A stretch of 64,000 bases of DNA from Lachnospiraceae bacterium UBA7143 (GTDB lineage: Bacteria; Bacillota; Clostridia; Lachnospirales; Lachnospiraceae): contig DKWV01000053.1 in the NCBI GenBank assembly GCA_002491905.1, positions 1 through 64,000 on the forward strand. Reading direction: 5' to 3'. The translations under genes and the position numbers were made by a program. Positions 28,524 to 38,900 of this stretch are shown here, in pieces; the first letter of the stretch is position 1, and each line of letters opens with the position of its first letter. A model generated the notes under the pieces. That model was given only the letters and a program-made list of their open reading frames with translations. It was not told the DNA's origin and did not search any database.

Positions 28524-30935
28524 ATGAGATATGGATACTTTGACGATACCAACCGTGAATATGTGATTGAGAGACCGGACACACCTGCCCCCTGGGTCAA
28601 CTATCTAGGATCGCCCGAATACGGTGCGATCATTTCTAACAACGCGGGCGGCTACAGCTTCGCCAAATCCGGCGCCAACGGAAGAATTCTGCGCTATGTC
28701 TTCAATCAGTTTGACCAGCCCGGACGCTATCTCTATATCCGGGACAACGACACAAAAGACTACTGGTCTGCCTCCTGGCAGCCGGTGGGAAAGGCGCTGG
28801 ACCGCTATGAGAGCAGATGCTGTCACGGTCTGGGCTATACGAAAATGACCGCTCTGTATGACGGAATTTTTTCCGAGGCGGTATACTATGTCCCTCTTGG
28901 GAAAACCCACGAAGTGTGGGCTCTTACCGTAACCAACCGCTCGGACCGCCCAAGGTCTCTTACTCTGACAGGTTACGCTGAGTTTACCAGCCACAGCAAC
29001 TATGAACAGGATCAGGTGAATCTGCAGTATTCCCTGTTCATCACCAAAACACTGTTTGAGAAAAACCGAATTATGCAGCAGATTCACAACAACCTGGATA
29101 AGCAGCCTGCCGGGAAGCTGATTGACGGGAAATGTACGGTAAACCGCTTTTTTGCACTTGCAGGAGAAACCGTTTCTTCTTACTGTGGTGACAGAGAACA
29201 CTTTCTCGGTCGATATCACGGCTACGGCAATCCACAGGGCGTCCTGTCCGGTAATCTGGGAAATATGACGAGCTATAACGAAAATTCCTGCGGTGCGCTC
29301 TCCTGCACGGTGGAACTGGCTCCCGCCGAAAGCAAAACAATCGCTTTCCTGCTTGGCATGAAACCTTCCGATGAGGCCGCCGCCGTGATTGGGCAGTACG
29401 ACCATCCTGCCGACATGCTCATGCAGGAGACCGCCGCGTTAAAGCAGAGCTGGGACGAAAAGCTTTCCCATCTGCATGTCAATACTCCCAGCCCGGAATT
29501 TAATACCATGATAAATATATGGAACGCCTACAATTGTTTCATGACCTTTATCTGGTCACGGGCCGCCTCCTTCATCTACTGCGGTCTGCGCAACGGTTAC
29601 GGCTACCGGGACACCGTACAGGATATCCAGGGTATCATTCACCTTGCCCCAGAAATGGCTTTGGAAAAAATCCGTTTCATGCTCTCCGCGCAGGTGAGTA
29701 ACGGCGGCGGTCTGCCTCTGGTGAAATTCACCCACAATCCGGGGCATGAAGACACGCCCGACAACGCCTCCTACCGTGAGGAAACCGGCCATCCTGCCTA
29801 CCGCGCCGACGACGCCCTGTGGCTCTTTCCTACGATTCATAAATATATTGCGGAGACCGGAAACACCCCGTTTCTCGATGAGGTCATTCCTTTTGCGGAC
29901 AAGGAAGAGGCGAGCGTTTATGGGCATCTGAAACGGGCCGTGCAATTCTCCTTCGACCACCTCGGCCCACACGGAATGCCTGCCGGGCTCTACGCGGACT
30001 GGAACGACTGCCTGCGGCTTGGCGTCAACGGTGAATCCACCTTCGTGGCGCTGCAGTTCTATTACGCCATGACAATCCTTAAAGATTTCGCCGCCTTTAA
30101 AGGCGATACAGACTATGCGGATTATCTTGACAGTCAACAATCGGCGATGAAGAAAAAAATACAGGGTCTGTGCTGGGACAGCAACCGCTTCATTCGAGGC
30201 TTTACGGAGGATGGCGGACGCATCGGTGCGGCCTGCGACCCGGAAGCCAGCCTCTGGCTCAATCCCCAGAGCTTTTCCGTCATCAGCGGACTCGCAGATG
30301 CAGGTCAGGCAGATCTGGTAATGACAAATGTCTACGAAACACTAAACACCAAATACGGTGCTCTTTTGATGGATCCGCCCTATCACGTCCATGCCTTTGA
30401 CGGTTCGCTGGCTGTTATCTACAATCAGGGGACCAAGGAAAATGCCGGCATTTTCTCCCAGTCACAGGGCTGGCTGATTCTGTCGGAAGCCCTGCTTGGA
30501 CATGGAGGCCGCGCTTTCACTTACTTTATGGAAAATGCACCCGCCGCCCAGAATGACATTGCCGAAATCCGTCATATTGAACCCTACTGTTACGGTCAGT
30601 TCACAGAAGGTAAGGCCAGTGAACATCATGGCCGCTCCCACATCCATTGGCTGACCGGTACGGCCTCCACCGTCATGGTCGGCTGCGTGGAAGGAATTCT
30701 GGGTCTGCGCCCAGATCTATCCGGCATCAGACTTGCACCCGCTATTCCCCGGGAGTGGGAACACTTTGAAATCGACAAGGATTTCCGCGGAAAGCATCTG
30801 CATATCCTTGTGGAAAACCCGCATGGTCACGAATCCGGCTTCGAAAAAATCCTTCTGAACGGCAGGGAGCTAAACGACAACTATATTCCCGCCGATCTTC
30901 TGGAAGAACAGAATGAAATTTTATTGACACTCTGA
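28524..30935 (+). CDS. GH94 phosphorylase, cellobiose/chitobiose type
   Basis: The 803-residue protein starts MRYGYFDDTNREYVIERPD and continues APWVNYLGSPEYGAIISNNAGGYSF (two blocks), the standard beginning of cellobiose and diacetylchitobiose phosphorylases. The catalytic Asp motif is GLYADWNDCLRLG at about residue 490, with GYRDTVQDIQGI earlier in the barrel and a C-terminal GRSHIHWLTGTAS. It should phosphorolyse a beta-linked disaccharide in the cytoplasm. It follows the other GH94 gene by 99 bases with AGGAAG before the ATG, so the two are likely cotranscribed and act on different linkages or chain lengths. Confidence 0.9.
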   Translation: MRYGYFDDTNREYVIERPDTPAPWVNYLGSPEYGAIISNNAGGYSFAKSGANGRILRYVFNQFDQPGRYLYIRDNDTKDYWSASWQPVGKALDRYESRCCHGLGYTKMTALYDGIFSEAVYYVPLGKTHEVWALTVTNRSDRPRSLTLTGYAEFTSHSNYEQDQVNLQYSLFITKTLFEKNRIMQQIHNNLDKQPAGKLIDGKCTVNRFFALAGETVSSYCGDREHFLGRYHGYGNPQGVLSGNLGNMTSYNENSCGALSCTVELAPAESKTIAFLLGMKPSDEAAAVIGQYDHPADMLMQETAALKQSWDEKLSHLHVNTPSPEFNTMINIWNAYNCFMTFIWSRAASFIYCGLRNGYGYRDTVQDIQGIIHLAPEMALEKIRFMLSAQVSNGGGLPLVKFTHNPGHEDTPDNASYREETGHPAYRADDALWLFPTIHKYIAETGNTPFLDEVIPFADKEEASVYGHLKRAVQFSFDHLGPHGMPAGLYADWNDCLRLGVNGESTFVALQFYYAMTILKDFAAFKGDTDYADYLDSQQSAMKKKIQGLCWDSNRFIRGFTEDGGRIGAACDPEASLWLNPQSFSVISGLADAGQADLVMTNVYETLNTKYGALLMDPPYHVHAFDGSLAVIYNQGTKENAGIFSQSQGWLILSEALLGHGGRAFTYFMENAPAAQNDIAEIRHIEPYCYGQFTEGKASEHHGRSHIHWLTGTASTVMVGCVEGILGLRPDLSGIRLAPAIPREWEHFEIDKDFRGKHLHILVENPHGHESGFEKILLNGRELNDNYIPADLLEEQNEILLTL

Positions 30936-30947
30936 TATGCGGTAAAA

Positions 30948-30974
30948 GGCGCAGCATTCAAAAGATGCTGCGCC
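30948..30974. terminator. Hairpin between convergent GH94 and AraC genes
   Basis: A perfect 10-bp stem GGCGCAGCAT/ATGCTGCGCC with a seven-base loop lies 13 bases after the GH94 stop. It is preceded by AAAA, so it has a short T run on the minus strand. It may serve both convergent genes. Confidence 0.65.
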
Positions 30975-30982
30975 CTGCTGTT

Positions 30983-31771
30983 TCACCCCTTCGTTTCATC
31001 AGTCGTCTTCTGCCCCAGTCCTCCGCCAATATTCCACTGTGCCATATGATTCATATCCCTGTACTTTTTCGGTGTCATACCGGTCAGTTCCCGAAACTGC
31101 TGGATAAAGTGGCTCTGCGACGAGAAAGAAAGACGGTTTGCAATGTCGATCAGCGCGTAATCACTGTAACGGAGCATATTTTTAGCCATCTCAATCTTTT
31201 GCGCCCGAATATAGGCACTGACAGAATCCCCTGTCTCCTTTTTAAACAGGCGTGAGAGATAGCTGGCGGACACGCCAAGCTCCTCCGCAATTTCTTCAAT
31301 GGTAATTCTCTCTTTGATATGAGCATAAATATATTCCTTGCATACATTGATATGACGGGAGCTTGTATCGCTGCGGCAGATCCTGCGCATCTTCTCCGTG
31401 TAATCCAATACCATCTCGTCATGCAGATGACGTATCTCCGGCAATGTATGTATATGATCCAGACTCTGGATATAAAAATCGCTCATCCGAAAAGCCTGTT
31501 CCAGCTCCATGCCTCTCTGTCGGCACAGCCGCGTAATCATTGCCGTCGTAATCACAAAATGATATTTCAGGTTCGTGACCGGGTCCTGCGACAGCACGCC
31601 AACTCCTTCGTTGTCCAGAAAGCGCTCCTGCTCGCAGTTTTTCCTGACCGCCTCCACGTCCCCGCTCATAACCGCCTCATAAAACAATAGTTCTTCCGTC
31701 GGCTGGCGGTGTTCCATCTCATCTATCATATCGTCCGCTTCCAGCAGCAGCCATTCGTTCTGATATCTCAT
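30983..31771 (-). CDS. AraC-family transcriptional regulator
   Basis: The 262-residue protein has an N-terminal domain without a clear cupin motif and a C-terminal AraC helix-turn-helix pair (about 145-245). The latter shows ITIEEIAEELGVSASYLSRL and FSSQSHFIQQFRELTGMTPKKYRD. AGGAAAATAT precedes the start. Its position next to the GH94 pair and the broken sugar permease makes it the likely activator of that glycoside locus, but this is inference from context. Confidence 0.9.
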   Translation of the reverse strand: MRYQNEWLLLEADDMIDEMEHRQPTEELLFYEAVMSGDVEAVRKNCEQERFLDNEGVGVLSQDPVTNLKYHFVITTAMITRLCRQRGMELEQAFRMSDFYIQSLDHIHTLPEIRHLHDEMVLDYTEKMRRICRSDTSSRHINVCKEYIYAHIKERITIEEIAEELGVSASYLSRLFKKETGDSVSAYIRAQKIEMAKNMLRYSDYALIDIANRLSFSSQSHFIQQFRELTGMTPKKYRDMNHMAQWNIGGGLGQKTTDETKG

Positions 31772-31862
31772 ATATTTTCCTTCCCTCTGTCAGACCGTAA
31801 GTTTCTTCAACTTCGAGTAACGGTACTGTATCTCCCGCGGCATTTCCCTCCGATTCCATGTC

Positions 31863-32816
31863 TCATATCATGTTCTGTCTGTCAAACAGGCTCATCTGCC
31901 CGTCTCTCACCGACTTAACCTGCCTCACCGTAACCTTGTCTTCCTCCCCAATTTCCCCGCAGAGAAGCGGTGAGTGAGGGTCATATCTGGCACAATTTCT
32001 GATCACACTATCCAAACTGTGGTTCGCATAGCAGTATGCACAGCCATTTTTACAAGTATTGTAAGCGCCAATGTCAATGCTCTCGACACAGCCGCAGGCT
32101 TCCCTCTGGTATTTATCCTTCCCCACATTCATCCGACAGCCCGTCAGAGATTCAATCAGCCCTTTGTCTATGCAGCAGTTATGCCTGATCCCGCAGCTTT
32201 CCAGATCTGTTTCTTCGGCGCAGCTCCCCATCTCCATCCCGTTTGCCCGGGCAATCTCACTGAGCCGTCCGGCGAAATCGATAAGTGCTGTTTCCTCCAA
32301 ATCGTAGGCTCCCACTGCTTCCATCGCTTTGCTATTTTTAGCATATCTGTCCACAAAGCTGATGACACATTTGCGGGTATATCCCCGCAGCGCCGCAGCC
32401 ATCTGTTCAAACATCTGCAGATGACAGGCGGGCGTATACTTACCGTTAAAAAGAATCGGATCATATCTCCAGATCACTCTCTCCGAGCCGATTTTCTCTG
32501 ACAGCCTCTGAAATACCGGGATGACAATTCCCTTTTTATCGGGCATATTTCTTTCCATATCCGCTCCGTAGCCCGTGAGTGTAAACTGAAAATAATAGGG
32601 GTAGTTTTTCAATTCACCCAGTCTGGGAATCATCGGCGCCGGATTTTTCGTCCAAAATACAATGCAGTCGATGATTTCCGGTGATAACCTGATCTCGCTC
32701 ACCTGCCGCGGATTCATGGGATTGCGAACATACACAAAACCCTCTTTCATGCGGTTAAAAAACCAGTCTGCATAATAGTTCGGAATGTCGGTCCGCCTGC
32801 TTGCACTCAGTATCAT
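31863..32816 (-). CDS. DUF1848 family protein
   Basis: The 317-residue protein starts MILSASRRTDIPNYYADWFF, the signature beginning of DUF1848. It ends with a cysteine cluster CKNGCAYCYANHS, which resembles a metal or Fe-S cluster site, with further Cys residues at SCGIRHNCCID. The family's activity is unknown; its barrel-like pattern and CxxxCxxC-type motif have been compared with radical enzymes. ATG at 32816 with GGAGAAGACAGG upstream is preferred over the longest frame. Confidence 0.88.
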   Translation of the reverse strand: MILSASRRTDIPNYYADWFFNRMKEGFVYVRNPMNPRQVSEIRLSPEIIDCIVFWTKNPAPMIPRLGELKNYPYYFQFTLTGYGADMERNMPDKKGIVIPVFQRLSEKIGSERVIWRYDPILFNGKYTPACHLQMFEQMAAALRGYTRKCVISFVDRYAKNSKAMEAVGAYDLEETALIDFAGRLSEIARANGMEMGSCAEETDLESCGIRHNCCIDKGLIESLTGCRMNVGKDKYQREACGCVESIDIGAYNTCKNGCAYCYANHSLDSVIRNCARYDPHSPLLCGEIGEEDKVTVRQVKSVRDGQMSLFDRQNMI

Positions 32817-32912
32817 AGCCTGTCTTCTCCAATTCCATAAACCAATCCGTGCACTTATTAAATTATAGGTGGACAATCTGTCATTTTCAATCCTTTTGTG
32901 GCCAAAATATAA

Positions 32913-32963
32913 TCAAAAAGGAAAACGGCGAACCGGCCTCATAAAAGCCCGATCCGCCGCCTT
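32913..32963 (-). terminator. Likely terminator of the GH53 gene
   Basis: On the minus strand an imperfect GC-rich hairpin (CGGCGGATCGGGC pairing with GGCCGGTTCGCCG) is followed by TTTTCCTTTTT. It is about 40 bases after the GH53 stop. A smaller AAAGAG/CTCTTT hairpin lies between. Confidence 0.6.
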
Positions 32964-32999
32964 GATGATAAAAGAGGTTTTACTCTTTCCTTTTTACGA

Positions 33000-35900
33000 C
33001 TATTTAATCACAAAAGTTTTCTCGACCTTGCCGGAATAGTTGCCAATTCCGGTAACCGTTGCAACTGCCCTCTCATTTCTTCCGACATTCCCCGTATAAG
33101 TTACCAGATAATCCTTACCTTCCCTGAGGCTCTTTCCGTTCACCTTAACGGACATCCTGGGCTTAGACGGCTTCCCATTATAGGTCTGTACTTTGATATC
33201 GCTTACACTTGCTGCTGTGATCGCTGCAGTCGTAATCGTAAAGCGGACTTCAATTGCCTGCTTATCCCCGCTCTTACATGACACAGGTTTGCCCGACGCG
33301 TCAACTCCGTTGTACGCCCGCAGTCCTTTCTCCTTAATAATCGCGTAAGGCCCGCTATCCACACCCTCCTTATTTTTGCTCACACTGCTCGCCGCATCGC
33401 GATTGTTTTTATATTGCACGGTATAAGCTGTTCCTGCCTTCATTTGAAGCGTGGTGCCAGTCTCCTTATATACAAACGTGATATCCGGCTTCATGGCTTT
33501 ACCGTTGTATATAGCTGGTTTAACCATTATCGCAAAATCGTCGATTCTCAGGTCTTTCACTACAAACGCATCCTCAAACTTCACCCTGCCGCTATAGCTT
33601 CCCTTACCGTTTATGGTAATGCAGGCTCGTTTTTTTGCTTCCAGACAGTCATTGGGTTTCTGGTTATTGCTGAAAGAAATCGTGTAATCGATACCCTTCG
33701 CCAGCGGTTTTCTGACCTTGCCGTTATTGGAGTAAACCTTTACTTCCGGCATCCAGTTATATCCGGTGTAAGGATAATAGTACACTCCGTCGCTGCCATT
33801 CCTGTAAATCAAATCCGTCTCTGGGAACTCATAAGTGATCACGCCGCAATCCTCTATTTTCTGGTTCGGCTTCAGGTTTGTCCCATCAGCGACAATCGTG
33901 CGTTTCTTAATCTTAAAGCTCGCCGTTTTGCTTCCTGCATAGCCGCTGCCGTTTTTGGCTTTAATTGTTACTTTCGCTGTTCCCGCCTTAATATTATTCG
34001 TATAAACCGCTGTGTAATCCTCGTTGTATTCAAGCGAGTCGCCTTTCTTATTTTTCACTTCCAGGATATTTTCCAGTTCAATCTTATTTCCCGTATAGAT
34101 CTGATCCGGAATTCTGGTGATAACCGCCTTGGAAAGCATATATTCCTCACCGACAACCTTAAGTTTCTCTGTCTTTGTCCCGCTGTAATTTCCCAGACCT
34201 TCCAACGTGACCGCATAAGTTCCTTTTGCCTTTACTTTCGCCGTCGGTTTTTGCTTGTCATACTTATATATCTCTTTACCCCTCTCATCCGTAATCGTGG
34301 TAATTCGATACTGTCTCCCTGATGACAGCGTTCTCTTTCCGTCCTTAACCGCAATCTTGACTGCCTGCTCCTTTCCATTGTCAATCAAGTCGGTTACCGC
34401 CGCCGTCACGCTGAAGTCGTCAATATCCTTTTCCCAGATCGTAAAGGTCAGTTTTTCACCTTTATCATCTTTATCTGTACTGCCCGTGTAATTTCCAGCA
34501 CCCGTGATCTTCAGATACGGCAGCTTCTTAGGATCGGTTACCGTTGTGCTTGCATTGGTATTATTGTAGTAAGTAACCTTATAGTCCCTGCCCTTCTGCA
34601 AAACCTTACTGCCGTATTTCACGGTTACATTAGGCGTGACTTTGGCTCCTGTATAGGTACCTCCCGACGGTTTGGATACGGTTATGGATGCGTCGGTAAC
34701 CGGTCTTTTGGCAATCGTGAAAGTCTGTGTGACAGAACCCTTGATCTTTTTGCTGCCGCTCTTAGCCACAACGATCATGGTTGCCTTTCCAACCTTGATG
34801 TTATTCACATACTTAACCGTATAGTCCGTACCGGCTGCCGGTACCAGTTCCTGCCCCTCGCGGTCTTTGATTTTGTTTCCGTCCTTGTCGACAAACGCTG
34901 CCACATCCGGCTCAACATAATCTCCCGTGTAGTAATATGTCTTTTTCTGTTCATCGTCATAAGCAGCCGCATACTGGAGCTTCGCTTTGGAAATATCCGT
35001 TTTGGTATCTACTATCTTAAAGTAAAGTTTCCTCTCGCCAGCAAACTTTTTGCCCTTGGCTTTCAGCGTAATCTCCGCCATAGTGTCATCCACTGTCGCA
35101 TCTTTGTTCTTTTTGTACTGAGCCGTATAATCCGCAGTGGTGAGCCTGTAACCTTTATAGCTTAAATCCAGATCCAACTGGATATTCTTGCCCGTGTACT
35201 CCTGCTCCTTGTCATACACATATCTATCCGACCTGTCTTTTGTAAAGCCCGCAGCTGTGGCTGAATTTAAGTCAATCTTATCCGTCCCCTCAAACACAGA
35301 GGTAAATACTGCACTGATCGTCACGGATGTATCCGGCATCAGGAAGGAAGCGGTCATCGTCGCATCAGACATATCTTCGGCGTCGCCATTGTACACAAGC
35401 GATGCTTTATCCGTCCCGGAAGGATCCGGAGTTCCCCGGTCCCCCTTAAGTTCAATGCCGTCACCTGTCACGCCCGTTCCCGTGACAGTCAGTCTCGACA
35501 GATAGTAACCGGCATCCGGCGTCGCCGTCACCCTGACAATTTCTTTGCTGCTGGGCTCTAAATTGCTGACTGTCAGCTTACCGTTCTGAACAGAAGCATC
35601 GACATCAATACCGTAATCGCCGTACAGATAAAAATCATCCATAGTGCCCCATGAATTCGCCTTTTGGACTTTTACTTCCATTCCGACAAGCATATAATCG
35701 CCGTCGCTTATTTTGATACCCGTAACCTCCGGCTGCATCCAGTTGTTATATCCACCCATAGAACATGATTTTCTGTAATTGCCGATTAACTCATCATTCT
35801 CATTGTAAACTTTGACATAAGCATTCTGGAAATCCGTACTTGTGGCTTCCCCCTGTAGGTAACCGCCAAACGTATAAATTCCTGCCTTCACATCAGCCAC

Positions 35901-38900
35901 TCTCTGCTCCACGGAAAAATTCAGTCCATCCCCGTCCACGTCGTAAAAATGCATGGAATAGCTGCCGCCGTGCGGTGTTGTGTTGCTGTTTTTCGCTTCC
36001 GCATCTTTTGTATCGCTGACGGTCCAGCCATCCGCCCCGTTTTCAAATCCGGGATTTTTAAGAATATTGCCGGACGGCAGCACCTGAATCGTCAACACTA
36101 CGGAAAAAGTTTCCGTCCTGGTCTCCGCCTGTTCTGCTTCCTCCGCATCATTCTTTGTTTTATAAGTACACGTTACGATGCCCGCAACCGCATATTCTCC
36201 TGCCTGATCCGTGTTTACAAGCTCCTGCTGTTTTTCATCCCACTTCACCGAGAGCGCAGTGATCGGACTGCCTGCATTTGGATTGCCTTCCACTTCACTG
36301 TCCACACCGGTGTACTTTTTCCCGTCGGCAAAAATCACTTCAATATCTGTTATAGTTTCCCAGTTAATTGCGGTTCCAACAGCAATTTTTGCAAGCAGAT
36401 CTGACTTCACGTTGGCTATCGAATTGCCGCTTTCTTTCGCAGTTGCAGAGGCTCTGATATAGCTATATATTTTTGCTGTTTCAAGCGCTTTCCCATCGAA
36501 ATCAAACCATGCCTGATTATCCACCGCACTGCCGCCATACCACAATCCCGCATCTGAAGGATCATATTCTACGGAGTAGCTGGAGGCCCACCCAGAGCCG
36601 TATTTTTCCCACAGCTCCTTGTTTTTTCTGTACAGGCTCTGATCTACTGACCCGTCCGCGTTATAAGCATAATACGGTGAAATCCATGCGGGCTCCCAGT
36701 AGAACATGCCGATTGCCGCGCCGGGAACCGTGTTGTTCACTTTTTCCACCGCCGCCACGACATCCCTGATTTCATCCGCCTGTCCCTGCAGGGAGACGGA
36801 ATAATTCAACTCCTGCGTGATCTTGGGCGCCGAGTTTCCATGTCCGTCCCCGTCTTCCCACGTCGTTACCCATGAAGTCTCCGCAACCATAACCTTCTTG
36901 TTGTAATCTTTTGCAATCTGTGTCAGCTTCTCCGTCAGATTCCCAGTCGTGCCATGCCAGAACGGATAGTAAGAACTTGCGAACACATCATAATCCACAT
37001 TGTTTGTTTTCAGGTTACCTGCAAGAGATACAAAATTACTCGCCTGCGGCTCCGCAAAGTGGATCGCAACCAGGCATTCAGGATCAAATGCCCGGACCGC
37101 CTCGCTTCCCGCGTTGAATATTTTGGCCATATTGACCCAGTCGTGTTCGCCGCAGATGCCGTTGTTCGTCTCATTGCCCACCTGTACCATGCCGACATCG
37201 ACGCCTGCTGCCTTGAGTTCCTCCAGACTTTCCCTTGTAAAGCTGCGGACCGCCTTCACCTTCTGGTCCACCGTATAGCTTTCCCACGCTTTTGGCGCTT
37301 CCTGCTTCGCCGGATCCGCCCAAAAATCCGAATAGTGGAAATCAATCAATACACGCATGCCCGCATTCGTCGCCAGCCGCCCGATTGCCTTTGCCTTCTC
37401 CAGATCAGAATTTCCGCCGCCATAGCCGTTTCCGTTGCTGCTGTTATACGGGTCGTTCCATACGCGGATACGCACCCAGTTCGTCCCGCCGTCATGCAGC
37501 AGCTTGAAAAATCCCGCATCAGACAAGGCTTCGCCATCCGCGTCCTTGAACACCACACCGCTCTCTTTCAGCGAAACATAGGAGGAAACATCCGCGCCTG
37601 TAATAAAATCGTCATCCACCGCAACGCGCTCCACACTGATGGACTCCGATTCCAGCGGAATGGGCACCAGTTTCTTCATAGCTGTATCCAGGCCGTCATA
37701 CGCCGCTATCACTTCCTCGTCCGCAGGCTTATTCTCTGTCTTGTCTTTCTCTAAGACAGCATTTGCCGCCGCCAGCTTCGTCTCAAAAGTTGTCCATGCA
37801 CCTCCATCATTTTCATGCTTATATTTTGGTTTCACTTTCTCGCCTTCTACCAGCTCATCGGCCTCCTTTACAAGCGCGGTCAGATCATCTATGGTAGACG
37901 GTCTTTTTTCATACCATATTCCATTTTTATAATATATTTTTCCCGCAAAGGCCTCGGTAAAGTCGACTGCATCCGCACCGGAAGCCGTCCCCTCCACGAA
38001 GGTCTTCACAAGCTCATAGACCGCTTCTTCGCCATCTTCACCGCCCCGCAGGCTGTATAACCCGCAAATCTTATGCTGCTCATCCGCCTCGGGCGCGGAA
38101 AAAGTCATTTCATACCAGTTGGCGTTGCTCTCTGTAGCCGCCATATTATGATATTTGACGCCGTTCTTTTCCTGAGAAGGCACAATGACATCCTTTCGCT
38201 TTTTGCTCTCACTCACATAAAAGAGATCGGACGCCGTACCGATCGCCGGCACGCCCTCGTTGTCATATACATAAATTTTAACATTGCGCATCAGCGCAGT
38301 AATCAGATCCTCACCCGCATAACATACGCCTTTGCTTACGGCATAGGCGCTTTCCTCTCCCGAGAACAGTTCGGAATAAATCTCCGTGGCATCCCATTTC
38401 TTAGAACAGGTAAATACCTCTGTACTCTTTGAGCCGTCATAACTGTGAATGGAAAATCCGGCGTCCTCACCGCCATCATGCGTGTACGCAATGGGTATGG
38501 AATACCATCCCGGACAACCAGCAACTGCCGTCATCTGATAAGTCGTATTTTTCGCATTACTCCATCCATACCAGCCGCTCGTCTGGGATGCGCTGGTTGA
38601 AAGGGGATTTAGACCATCGTTTGCCCAATAGGTAAATCCGGCGGCTTTGGCTTCCCCGATATAGTAATAGAATGTAATTTCCATCGCCAGACCGTCCATC
38701 GCGTTTTTCAGCGCCGTATAAACGCTCTCGACACTGATCCCGCTTACCGGATCCGGGCTGTCATCCGTATATTCGTCCGTTTTTCCCGACAGACTGTTAA
38801 TGGCCGCAGACGCGTTCGTTACTGCAGTGTCAAACGCTGTCCACGAAGCGTCCGAATATGAACCTTTTCCCGCATCGTATTTTTCCTTTGCCTCCCCGTA

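Noticed and set aside
33000..35300. Tandem repeat array of possible CRISPR type
   Set aside because: The repeats are degenerate Ig-like protein repeats within one open frame, not identical short repeats with spacers.
36954..37754. Long plus-strand open frames within the GH53 region
   Set aside because: They are antisense to a clearly coding GH53 catalytic domain and have low-complexity, non-homologous translations.
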